From Streptomyces sp. H27-C3 (lineage in GTDB: Bacteria; Actinomycetota; Actinomycetes; Streptomycetales; Streptomycetaceae): a stretch of 64,000 bases of DNA. The stretch covers positions 124,001-188,000 of the forward strand of contig NZ_JASITA010000006.1 of assembly GCF_030063415.1 (NCBI RefSeq), read 5' to 3'. The notes under the pieces are model-generated. The model saw only the letters and a list, made by a program, of their open reading frames with translations, did no database searches and was not told the DNA's origin. Each line of letters begins with the position of its first letter. The first letter of the stretch is position 1. Positions 22,988-31,689 of this stretch are shown here, piece by piece. The position numbers and the translations under genes are program-made.

Positions 22988-25408
22988 ATGGCGGGGCTCT
23001 TCACCTCACATCAGCTAGATCACCCCTCAACTCTCGCGGCAGCGGTGCTGACCGACGGGAACCGGATCATCGTGATCGTCATCGCCGTGGTGGCCCTGGC
23101 GGCACTGGTCGTGGCCCAGGTGCTGACACGTCAGGTGCTGGCGGCCGGCGAAGGCACCGAAAAGATGAAGGAAATCGCGGCAGCCGTGCAGGAGGGAGCG
23201 AACGCCTATCTTGCCCGGCAGTTGCGCACCCTCGGTATTTTCGCCGTCGCGGTGTTCTTTCTGCTCTTTCTGCTCCCGGCCGACAACTGGTCGCAGCGTG
23301 CCGGACGTTCGGTGTTCTTCCTGGTCGGTGCCGGTTTCTCGGCGGCGACCGGTTACATCGGCATGCGTCTCGCCGTACGAAGCAATGTGCGTGTGGCAGC
23401 CGCCGCGCGTGAAGCCACCCCGGCGGAGGGTGAGCCGGAAAAGGATCTGACGGCGGTTTCGCACAAAGCGATGAAGATCGCTTTTCGTACGGGCGGCGTG
23501 GTCGGCATGTTCACGGTGGGCCTCGGCCTGCTCGGTGCCTCCAGCGTGGTCCTCGTCTACGCGGCCGACGCACCCAAGGTGCTGGAGGGCTTTGGACTCG
23601 GCGCCGCGCTCATCGCGATGTTCATGAGGGTCGGCGGCGGCATCTTCACCAAGGCCGCCGACGTCGGCGCCGATCTGGTCGGCAAGGTCGAACAGGGCAT
23701 TCCGGAGGACGATCCGCGCAATGCCGCGACCATCGCCGACAATGTGGGCGACAACGTCGGCGACTGCGCGGGCATGGCGGCCGACCTGTTCGAGTCGTAC
23801 GCCGTGACGCTCGTCGCCGCGCTCATCCTGGGCAAGGTCGCCTTCGGGGACGCCGGACTTGCGTTCCCGCTGATCGTTCCGGCGATCGGCGTGGTCACGG
23901 CGATGATCGGCATCTTCGCGGTCGCCCCGCGCCGCAGCGACCGCAGCGGCATGACCGCGATCAACCGCGGGTTCTTCATCTCCGCGGCGATCTCCCTGGT
24001 CCTGGTGGCGGTGGCCGTCTTCGTCTACCTGCCGTCCTCGTACGCCGAGCTGGACGGCGTCACCGACGCCGTCGTCCAGGGGCACAGCGGCGACCCTCGG
24101 GTGCTCGCACTCGTCGCCGTCGCCATCGGCATCGTGCTGGCCGCTCTGATCCAGCAGCTCACGGGATACTTCACCGAGACAACCCGGCGCCCCGTCCGGG
24201 ACATCGGTAAATCGTCGCTCACCGGCCCGGCCACCGTCGTACTCGCCGGTATCGCCATCGGGCTGGAATCCGCCGTCTACACCGCGCTGTTGATCGGCCT
24301 GGGCGTGTACGGCGCGTTCCTGCTCGGCGGTACGTCGGTCATGCTCGCCCTCTTCGCGGTGGCCCTGGCCGGCACCGGGCTGCTCACCACCGTCGGTGTC
24401 ATCGTCGCCATGGACACCTTCGGGCCGGTCTCCGACAACGCCCAGGGCATCGCGGAGATGTCCGGGGACGTCACGGGCGCGGGCGCGCAGGTGCTCACCG
24501 ACCTGGACGCGGTCGGCAACACCACCAAGGCCATCACCAAGGGCATCGCCATCGCCACCGCCGTGCTGGCGGCGGCGGCGCTCTTCGGCTCGTACAAGGA
24601 CGCCATCGCGACGGCGCGCGACGAGGTCGGCGCCAGAGCAAGCGAGCTGGGCCTTCAGATGGACATCTCGCAGCCCAACAACCTCGTCGGGCTGATGCTG
24701 GGCGCCGCGGTGGTCTTCCTCTTCTCGGGGCTGGCGATCAGCGCGGTGTCCCGGTCGGCGGGCGCGGTGGTCTACGAGGTGCGGCGGCAGTTCCGCGAGC
24801 ACCCAGGGATCATGGACTACACGGAGAAACCCGAGTACGGCCGCGTCGTCGACATCTGCACCAAGGACGCGCTGCGCGAGCTGACCACACCGGGTCTGCT
24901 CGCCGTGCTGACGCCGATCGCGGTCGGTTTCTCGCTCGGGGTCGGCGCGCTGGGTTCGTTCCTCGCGGGCGCCATCGGCACCGGCACGCTGATGGCTGTC
25001 TTCCTCGCCAACTCCGGTGGGGCGTGGGACAACGCCAAGAAACTCGTCGAGGACGGCCATCACGGCGGCAAGGGCAGCGACGCCCATGCCGCGACCGTCA
25101 TCGGCGACACGGTCGGCGACCCGTTCAAGGACACCGCGGGTCCGGCGATCAACCCGCTGCTGAAGGTGATGAACCTGGTGGCGCTGCTCATCGCCCCCGC
25201 GGTCGTCCAGTTCAGTTACGGCGACGACTCCAGTGCCGTGCTGCGGGCGCTGGTGGCGACCGTCGCCATCGTCGTCATCGTCGGTGCGGTGTACGTCTCC
25301 AAGCGGCGCGGGATCGCCGTGGGTGACGACGACAACTCCGGCAGTGGATCGGGGCGGGTGCCCAAGCCCGCGGACCCCCCGGTGGCTTCCTCCAGGGCGG
25401 TCTCGTAA
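22988..25408 (+). CDS. hppA: Membrane-bound proton-pumping pyrophosphatase
   Basis: 806 aa, about 16 membrane helices. The PPi-binding segments are DVGADLVGKVEQGIPEDDPR, TIADNVGDNVGDCAG and, near the C-terminus, GDTVGDPFKDTAGPAINP. The GNTTKAITKG segment carries Lys where K+-dependent enzymes have Ala, so this is the K+-insensitive H+ type. AGGAGGACGA precedes ATG 22988; a TACAAT -10 box lies at 22944. It couples PPi hydrolysis to proton export and sits in its conserved Streptomyces position after bldG. Confidence 0.97.
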   Translation: MAGLFTSHQLDHPSTLAAAVLTDGNRIIVIVIAVVALAALVVAQVLTRQVLAAGEGTEKMKEIAAAVQEGANAYLARQLRTLGIFAVAVFFLLFLLPADNWSQRAGRSVFFLVGAGFSAATGYIGMRLAVRSNVRVAAAAREATPAEGEPEKDLTAVSHKAMKIAFRTGGVVGMFTVGLGLLGASSVVLVYAADAPKVLEGFGLGAALIAMFMRVGGGIFTKAADVGADLVGKVEQGIPEDDPRNAATIADNVGDNVGDCAGMAADLFESYAVTLVAALILGKVAFGDAGLAFPLIVPAIGVVTAMIGIFAVAPRRSDRSGMTAINRGFFISAAISLVLVAVAVFVYLPSSYAELDGVTDAVVQGHSGDPRVLALVAVAIGIVLAALIQQLTGYFTETTRRPVRDIGKSSLTGPATVVLAGIAIGLESAVYTALLIGLGVYGAFLLGGTSVMLALFAVALAGTGLLTTVGVIVAMDTFGPVSDNAQGIAEMSGDVTGAGAQVLTDLDAVGNTTKAITKGIAIATAVLAAAALFGSYKDAIATARDEVGARASELGLQMDISQPNNLVGLMLGAAVVFLFSGLAISAVSRSAGAVVYEVRRQFREHPGIMDYTEKPEYGRVVDICTKDALRELTTPGLLAVLTPIAVGFSLGVGALGSFLAGAIGTGTLMAVFLANSGGAWDNAKKLVEDGHHGGKGSDAHAATVIGDTVGDPFKDTAGPAINPLLKVMNLVALLIAPAVVQFSYGDDSSAVLRALVATVAIVVIVGAVYVSKRRGIAVGDDDNSGSGSGRVPKPADPPVASSRAVS

Positions 25409-25445
25409 CAACGGCGACCACACCGGTAACACCTGCTCAAAAAGT

Positions 25446-25481
25446 GGGCGGGCGACGCGCTTTGGCGTGGCGCCCGCCCAT
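25446..25481 (+). terminator. Terminator after hppA
   Basis: TGGGCGGGCG (25446-25455) pairs with CGCCCGCCCA (25472-25481); ATTT follows. Confidence 0.7.
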
Positions 25482-25636
25482 TTCCGCGCCGGGAGTCGCC
25501 GCCGAGTGGCGTCGTGAGTTGTCTCTCCCTTGGTGCAAATGGCTTCAATACGTGATGGAACGGACGTACGGCATGCGGTTGTAGCCCGTTCGGCGTGTAT
25601 GTTCCGGGGCCGAGAGCCTTGGAAGGGACCCATCCG

Positions 25637-26209
25637 GTGAACAAGAAGCTTGCGGCCGCGCTGTCCGGCGGTGCGGTACTGACAATGGCACTGTCCGGCT
25701 GCAGCAGTGACGACAGTGACGACAAGGTGAACGACTGGGCGAAGTCGGTCTGCGACCAGGTACAGCCCCAGTTGAAGAAGATCTCGGACGCGAACACCTC
25801 GATCCAGAAGCAGACCGCGGACAACAGCAAGCCTGCGGACGTCCAGAAGACGGACTCCGCCGCCTTCCAGCAGATTTCGGACGCCTACAAGGCGATGGGC
25901 GGCGCCGTGGACAAGGCGGGCGCCCCGCCCGTCGACGGGGGCGACAAGACGCAGCAGGAGGCGGCCAAGGAGCTCAAGGCCTCCTCGGCGGCCTACGCCG
26001 GTCTGAAGAAGAAGGTCGACGCGCTCGACACCAAGGACCAGGCGAAGTTCGCGGACGGCCTCAAGGGCATCGCGGACGAGCTGAACAAGATCAGCAAGAG
26101 TGGCGACGACGCACTGCAGAAGCTCCAGTCCGGCGAAGTCGGCACGGCGATGTCGAAGCAGCCCGGTTGCCAGAAGGCCGGCGCGTCCTCGCAGCCCGCC
26201 AAGGCGTAG
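25637..26209 (+). CDS. Small secreted lipoprotein
   Basis: 190 aa from GTG 25637. Signal peptide with lipobox ALSGC (Cys22), then a Ser/Asp linker and a helical domain with three Lys-rich helices (DWAKSVCDQVQPQLKKISDA; AKELKASSAAYAGLKKKVDA; KGIADELNKISKSGDDALQK). Ends with an Ala/Ser/Gln tail. Likely surface-anchored, role unknown. The position between hppA and a methyltransferase gene is conserved in Streptomyces. Confidence 0.85.
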   Translation: MNKKLAAALSGGAVLTMALSGCSSDDSDDKVNDWAKSVCDQVQPQLKKISDANTSIQKQTADNSKPADVQKTDSAAFQQISDAYKAMGGAVDKAGAPPVDGGDKTQQEAAKELKASSAAYAGLKKKVDALDTKDQAKFADGLKGIADELNKISKSGDDALQKLQSGEVGTAMSKQPGCQKAGASSQPAKA

Positions 26210-26301
26210 CCGCGGAGTCGTACGGCGCGTGCCATGACGGCGTGCGCCGGAAGCCATGACGGCGCGCACTACGGCGTGCTTTACGGCATGTGCACAAAGT
26301 G

Positions 26302-26350
26302 GCCGCGTGGCCCGGTATCCCGCGAGGGTGCCGGGCCACGCGGCTTTTGT
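26302..26350 (+). terminator. Strong terminator after lipoprotein gene
   Basis: Perfect 14-bp stem GCCGCGTGGCCCGG (26302-26315) with CCGGGCCACGCGGC (26331-26344), then TTTTGT. Confidence 0.85.
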
Positions 26351-26375
26351 CGGTGCGAGCGGTGACAATGGGCGG

Positions 26376-27890
26376 GTGAGTACGCCCAGCCTTCCCGCGC
26401 CCGAAAGCTCCGCCCGCCTCCGAGAGGCGCTCATCGCCGCCTCCTTCACCGCCGACGGGCTCCTCGACCTGCTCGGTGCGCCCGCGTACGCCGCCCTGGC
26501 GCGCAGCGAGACCGTGCCCGCGCTGCGGGCCACCCGCGGTGACAGCCCGCTCGAGACGCTCGTTAGGCTCTTCCTGCTCCAGCAGCCGGTGCCGCCCGCC
26601 CTGGCCGCCGCCGCGCTGCCCCTGGAGCAGTGCCTGGCCGACGGCTGGCTGGTGCGCGAGGACGGCGGCGCGCAGGACGGCGTACTGGCCACCGTGGACG
26701 TGCGGCCGTACGGCGGGGACGAGGGCCAGGACTGGTTCATCGTCTCCGACCTGGGCCGCGCGGTCGGCGGCGCCGGCGGCGCCGGGACCCGTGACGAAGG
26801 TGTTGTCCTGGGGGTCGGCGGCGCGTCCACCACGCTGGCCGGAATCACCGTCCGTACGCCCGTCTCCAGCGCCCTGGACCTCGGCACGGGATCCGGTATC
26901 CAGGCGCTGCACGCCGCGCAGCACGCCATCCGGGTCACCGCCACCGACCTCAACCCGCGCGCCCTGCACTTCACGCGGCTCACGCTCGCGCTCTCCGGCG
27001 CGCCCGGGGCCGATCTGCGCGAGGGCTCGCTGTACGACCCGGTGGGGGAGGACACGTACGACCTGATCGTGTCCAACCCGCCCTTCGTGATCTCGCCGGG
27101 CGCCCGGCTGACGTACCGCGACGGCGGGATGGGCGGGGACGATCTGTGCCGCACGCTCGTTCAGCAGGCGGGGGAGCGGCTGAACGAGGGGGGATACGCG
27201 CAGTTCCTCGCCAACTGGCAGCATGTGGACGGCGAGGACTGGCAGGAGCGGTTGCGGTCCTGGGTGCCGCGCGGGTGCGACGCGTGGATCGTGCAGCGCG
27301 ATGTGCAGGACATCACGCAGTATGCCGAGCTGTGGCTGCGCGACGGCGGCGACCACCGCACCGACCCTGCCCAGTACGCGGCGCGTTACGAGGCCTGGCT
27401 CGACGAGTTCGAGGCCCGCAAGACCAAGAGTGTCGGCTTCGGCTGGATCGCGCTGCGCAAGTCCGGTGCCGAGGTCCCGTCGATCACGATCGAGGAGTGG
27501 CCGCACCCCGTCGAGCAGCCGCTCGGCCCGGTCGTGCGGGCGCACTTCGAGCGCCAGGACTATCTGCGCGCGCACGACGACGCGGCCCTGCTCGCCGACC
27601 ACTTCAAGCTCGCGGACGAGGTCGTCCAGGAGCAGATCGGGCTGCCGGGCGCAGAGGACCCGGAGTACGTGGTGCTGCGTCAGAATCGCGGTATGCGACG
27701 CGCGACGAAGGTGGACACGGTCGGCGCGGGCTTCGCGGGGGTCTCCGACGGGTCGCTGAGCGCCGGCCGCATCCTCGACGCCATCGGCCAACTCCTCGGC
27801 GAGGACCCGGTGCTGCTGCGTGACCGTACGCCGGACGCGATCAGGCTGCTGGTCGAGCAAGGCTTCCTCGACCCGCTGGGAAGGACCTGA
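26376..27890 (+). CDS. SAM-dependent methyltransferase (NPPF type)
   Basis: 504 aa from GTG 26376. A helical N-terminal domain, then SAM motif I LDLGTGSGIQALHAAQ (residues about 166-181) and IVSNPPFVISPG (about 231-242), the N-P-P-F catalytic loop of RlmG/PrmC-type enzymes that methylate N in planar amide or amino groups. The large C-terminal domain (HFERQDYLRAHDDAALLADH; VDTVGAGFAGVSDGSLSAGR) is specific to this actinobacterial family. Substrate unknown; rRNA guanine or protein Gln are possible. Starts 26 bp after a terminator, so its promoter overlaps that region. Confidence 0.85.
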   Translation: MSTPSLPAPESSARLREALIAASFTADGLLDLLGAPAYAALARSETVPALRATRGDSPLETLVRLFLLQQPVPPALAAAALPLEQCLADGWLVREDGGAQDGVLATVDVRPYGGDEGQDWFIVSDLGRAVGGAGGAGTRDEGVVLGVGGASTTLAGITVRTPVSSALDLGTGSGIQALHAAQHAIRVTATDLNPRALHFTRLTLALSGAPGADLREGSLYDPVGEDTYDLIVSNPPFVISPGARLTYRDGGMGGDDLCRTLVQQAGERLNEGGYAQFLANWQHVDGEDWQERLRSWVPRGCDAWIVQRDVQDITQYAELWLRDGGDHRTDPAQYAARYEAWLDEFEARKTKSVGFGWIALRKSGAEVPSITIEEWPHPVEQPLGPVVRAHFERQDYLRAHDDAALLADHFKLADEVVQEQIGLPGAEDPEYVVLRQNRGMRRATKVDTVGAGFAGVSDGSLSAGRILDAIGQLLGEDPVLLRDRTPDAIRLLVEQGFLDPLGRT

Positions 27891-28200
27891 GGTCAGGTCG
27901 GGCAGGTTCGGCCCGGGGGATAGTCGGGCGCGGGGCGTAGGGACAGGGGGCGGGGCAGGCCCCTCCGCGGCCCAGGGCCGTCCTTGTCGGCCGCTCTCCG
28001 GCTCCGCCCTCCTCCTGTCCACCCCGTCCACCCGTCCACTTCCGTCCGCCGCGTCCACTCCCGTTCCCCTGTCCAACGCTGTGCTCTTTCGTGCTCCCTC
28101 GCGCCGCCCTCGCGCCGTTCACCGGCATTTCGCTCCCACGACGCCGGGCGGTGGTCCCGGAGTGCCAGCCTCACCGTTCGGGAAGCAGAAGAGCTGAGCG
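27891..28200. other. 310-bp gap without a gene
   Basis: Contains C/T-rich imperfect repeats of GTCCAC (about 28018-28075) and CTCCCG-like words. No RNA gene or convincing ORF. Promoters for the small membrane gene and topA are presumably here or just after. Confidence 0.5.
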
Positions 28201-28413
28201 GTGAGGGGCGCGGGGATGGAGGATGGGCCGGCGATTTTCGCGGGTACGGCGTTTGCCCTGTTCGGGGCCGGTCTGCTGTGGTGGACGGGGGCGCGTGCGC
28301 TGCATCGTGCGCCGGTCGCGTACGGAGTGAGCCCTGCGGCCTCCTACGCGCTCGCGACCCTGTTCGGAGTGGTTTTCGTCGGTCTCGGTGTGTGGTGTTT
28401 CGGCCGGATCTGA
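28201..28413 (+). CDS. Small two-helix membrane protein
   Basis: 70 aa from GTG 28201, or 65 aa from ATG 28216. Helices FAGTAFALFGAGLLWWTGA and LATLFGVVFVGLGVWCFG, short polar ends. A small membrane gene is conserved upstream of topA in Streptomyces. No motif. Confidence 0.7.
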   Translation: MRGAGMEDGPAIFAGTAFALFGAGLLWWTGARALHRAPVAYGVSPAASYALATLFGVVFVGLGVWCFGRI

Positions 28414-28625
28414 TCGGAAGAGGTCCACACAAGCTCTCCACAGGCTCTCCGAGGGGGCGCCGCAGAACCGGTCGGCCGGTCCGGGCGGCAGGAATGCCGG
28501 GAGTCGGGTTACCGTTCGAGTGGCCGTTGCGGGCTTTTACCGTTTGACACGTGGGCGGGTTGTACCGTCACACTCCGCAGCGTCACGTACGGACCACCGA
28601 GTGTCGACCGGAGAGAAGAGCCAAG

Positions 28626-31529
28626 TTGTCCCCGACCAGCGAGACCGCACACGGCGGCCGCCGACTCGTCATCGTCGAGTCGCCCGCCAAGGCGAAGACG
28701 ATCAAGGGCTACCTCGGCCCCGGTTATATCGTCGAGGCGAGCGTCGGGCACATCCGCGACCTCCCGAACGGCGCCGCCGAGGTGCCCGACAAGTACACCG
28801 GCGAGGTACGCCGCCTGGGCGTGGATGTCGACAATGACTTCCAGCCCATCTACGTCGTCAATGCCGATAAGAAGGCCCAGGTCAGGAAGCTCAAGGAACT
28901 CCTCGCGGAGTCCGACGAACTCTTCCTCGCCACCGATGAGGACCGCGAGGGCGAAGCCATCGCGTGGCACCTCCAAGAGGTCCTGAAGCCCAAGGTCCCG
29001 GTCCACCGGATGGTCTTCCACGAGATCACCAAGGACGCGATCAAGGCCGCCGTCGCCAACCCGCGCGAGCTCAACAAGCGCATGGTCGACGCCCAGGAAA
29101 CCCGCAGGATCCTCGACCGTCTCTACGGCTACGAGGTCTCGCCGGTCCTGTGGAAGAAGGTCATGCCGAAGCTTTCGGCCGGCCGTGTCCAGTCGGTCGC
29201 CACCCGTCTCGTCGTCGAGCGGGAACGCGAGCGCATCGCTTTTCGTTCTGCTGAGTACTGGGACCTGACCGGCACGTTCTCCACGGGACGCATCGGTGAC
29301 GCCTCCGATCCGTCCACTCTGGTCGCCCGCCTGACGACGGTCGACGGCAGGCGTATCGCCCAGGGCCGTGACTTCAGCTCCGTGGGCAAGCTCAAGAGCG
29401 AGGTCCTGCACCTCGACGAGACCAACGCGCGAGCGCTGGCCGCCGCCCTCGCCGAGACGTCGTTCGCCGTGCGCTCCGTCGAGTCGAAGCCGTACCGCCG
29501 CTCGCCGTACGCCCCGTTCCGTACGACGACCCTCCAGCAGGAGGCCTCCCGCAAGCTGGGCTTCGGGGCCAAGGCCACCATGCAGGTCGCGCAGAAGCTG
29601 TACGAGAACGGCTTCATCACCTACATGCGTACGGACTCCACCACGCTCTCCGACACCGCGATCTCGGCGGCCCGCGCCCAGGTGACGCAGCTGTATGGCG
29701 CCGACTACCTGCCGGAGAAGCCGCGCACGTATGCCAAGAAGGTCAAGAACGCGCAGGAGGCGCACGAGGCGATCCGTCCTTCGGGTGATCGTTTCCGCAC
29801 GCCTGCCGAGGCCGGCCTCAGCGGCGACCAGTTCCGGCTCTACGAGCTGATCTGGAAGCGCACCGTCGCCTCGCAGATGAAGGACGCCGTCGGAAACAGC
29901 GTGACGGTGAAGATCGGCGGCCAGGCCTCCGACGGCCGCAACGCCGAGTTCTCCGCCTCCGGCAAGACGATCACTTTCCACGGCTTCATGAAGGCCTACG
30001 TGGAAGGCGCCGACGACCCGAACGCGGAGCTGGACGACCGCGAGCGCAGGCTGCCGCAGGTCGAGCAGGGCGACGCGCTCACCTCCGAGGAGATCTCGGT
30101 CGACGGGCACGCCACCAAGCCCCCGGCCCGCTACACCGAGGCCTCGCTGGTCAAGGAGCTGGAAGAGCGCGAGATCGGCCGCCCGTCGACGTACGCGTCG
30201 ATTCTCGGCACGATCCTCGACCGCGGCTATGTCTTCAAGAAGGGCACGGCCCTCGTGCCGTCCTTCCTGTCGTTCGCCGTGGTCAACCTCCTGGAGACGC
30301 ACTTCGGCCGGCTCGTCGACTACGACTTCACGGCCCGGATGGAGGACGACCTCGACCGCATCGCACGCGGTGAGGCCCAGTCCGTTCCGTGGCTGAGGCG
30401 CTTCTACTTCGGTGAGGGCGACGGTACGAACGCGGGCGCCGGTGTCGGTGTCGGCGTGGGCGCCGGAGGCGGCGCCGCCACCACCGAGACCGCCGCTGTC
30501 AACGGCGCGGGTGACCACCTCGCCGGTCTCAAGGCGCTCGTCACCGACCTCGGCGCGATCGACGCCCGCGAGATCTCCTCGTTCCCCGTGGGCGACGGCA
30601 TCGTGCTGCGCGTCGGCCGCTACGGCCCGTACGTGGAGCGCGGCGAGAAGGGCGCGGAGGACCACCAGCGCGCCGATGTGCAGGAAGACCTGGCGCCCGA
30701 CGAGCTGACCGTGGAGTACGCGGAGGAGCTGCTGGCCAAGCCGAGCGGCGACTTCGAGCTGGGCGCCGACCCGGAGACGGGCCGTCAGATCGTGGCGAAG
30801 GACGGGCGCTACGGCCCGTACGTCACGGAGATCCTGCCCGAGGGGACCCCCAAGACCGGCAAGAACGCGATCAAGCCGCGCACGGCATCGCTGTTCAAGT
30901 CGATGTCCCTGGACACGGTGACGCTGGCGGACGCGCTCAAGCTGATGTCGCTGCCGCGCGTGGTCGGCGTGGACGCCGAGGGTGTCGAGATCACCGCGCA
31001 GAACGGCAGGTACGGCCCGTACCTGAAGAAGGGCACCGACTCGCGCTCCCTGGAGACCGAGGACCAGCTCTTCTCGATCACGCTGGACGAGGCGCTGGCG
31101 ATCTACGCCCAGCCCAAGCAGCGGGGCCGGGCAGCTGCCAAGCCGCCCCTGCGGGAACTGGGCACCGACCCGGTCAGCGAGCGCCCGGTGGTGGTCAAGG
31201 ACGGCCGCTTCGGTGCGTACGTCACGGACGGCGAGACCAACGCGACGCTGCGGACCGACGACAGCGTGGAGGAGATCACCCCCGAGCGGGGCTATGAGCT
31301 CCTCGCCGAGAAGCGCGCCAAGGGCCCGTCGAAGAAGAAGGCCGTGAAGAAGGCCGTGAAGAAGGCCCCGGCCAAGAAGGCCGCCGCGAAGAAGGCGACC
31401 ACGGCGACCGCGGCGAAGAAGACGGCGGCCAAGAAGACGGCGGCGAAGACGACCACCGCGAAGAAGGCCCCGGCCAAGAAGGCGACGGCAGCGAAGTCGG
31501 CGGCGTCGGAGGCTTCCTCCGACGAGTGA
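28626..31529 (+). CDS. topA: DNA topoisomerase I
   Basis: 967 aa from TTG 28626 (LSPTSETAHGG; GGAGAG upstream), matching the Streptomyces TopA N-terminus. Toprim ATDEDREGEAIAWHL; active-site Tyr333 in FITYMRTDST. Four C-terminal repeats of the GRYGPYV type (VGRYGPYVERG, DGRYGPYVTE, NGRYGPYLKKG, DGRFGAYVTDG) replace zinc fingers. The end is a Lys-rich tail (KKAVKKAVKKAPAKKAAA) known in Streptomyces TopA to raise processivity. Relaxes negative supercoils. TTGACA lies at 28544. Confidence 0.97.
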   Translation: MSPTSETAHGGRRLVIVESPAKAKTIKGYLGPGYIVEASVGHIRDLPNGAAEVPDKYTGEVRRLGVDVDNDFQPIYVVNADKKAQVRKLKELLAESDELFLATDEDREGEAIAWHLQEVLKPKVPVHRMVFHEITKDAIKAAVANPRELNKRMVDAQETRRILDRLYGYEVSPVLWKKVMPKLSAGRVQSVATRLVVERERERIAFRSAEYWDLTGTFSTGRIGDASDPSTLVARLTTVDGRRIAQGRDFSSVGKLKSEVLHLDETNARALAAALAETSFAVRSVESKPYRRSPYAPFRTTTLQQEASRKLGFGAKATMQVAQKLYENGFITYMRTDSTTLSDTAISAARAQVTQLYGADYLPEKPRTYAKKVKNAQEAHEAIRPSGDRFRTPAEAGLSGDQFRLYELIWKRTVASQMKDAVGNSVTVKIGGQASDGRNAEFSASGKTITFHGFMKAYVEGADDPNAELDDRERRLPQVEQGDALTSEEISVDGHATKPPARYTEASLVKELEEREIGRPSTYASILGTILDRGYVFKKGTALVPSFLSFAVVNLLETHFGRLVDYDFTARMEDDLDRIARGEAQSVPWLRRFYFGEGDGTNAGAGVGVGVGAGGGAATTETAAVNGAGDHLAGLKALVTDLGAIDAREISSFPVGDGIVLRVGRYGPYVERGEKGAEDHQRADVQEDLAPDELTVEYAEELLAKPSGDFELGADPETGRQIVAKDGRYGPYVTEILPEGTPKTGKNAIKPRTASLFKSMSLDTVTLADALKLMSLPRVVGVDAEGVEITAQNGRYGPYLKKGTDSRSLETEDQLFSITLDEALAIYAQPKQRGRAAAKPPLRELGTDPVSERPVVVKDGRFGAYVTDGETNATLRTDDSVEEITPERGYELLAEKRAKGPSKKKAVKKAVKKAPAKKAAAKKATTATAAKKTAAKKTAAKTTTAKKAPAKKATAAKSAASEASSDE

Positions 31530-31551
31530 GCCGGCTCTCCGCGGACTCGTT

Positions 31552-31594
31552 CGGGTCGGTCCCCGATACCCTCGTGGTGTCGGGGACCGACCCG
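31552..31594 (+). terminator. Terminator hairpin after topA
   Basis: Perfect 15-bp stem (31552-31566 with 31580-31594), 13-base loop, no strong T-run. Confidence 0.7.
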
Positions 31595-31689
31595 TATGTC
31601 CTCCCGTGCCCGGCCCGTACGACCGTGCGTGGAGACGTATGTTCGGGCGCGGCCTCCGGGGACCGGTGGGCTCCGGATAGGCTGGGCGG

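Noticed and set aside
23027..27154. 1375-codon frame antisense to hppA, the lipoprotein and methyltransferase genes
   Set aside because: Gly/Arg/Asp/His-rich shadow of strongly biased codons. The + strand genes have clear families.
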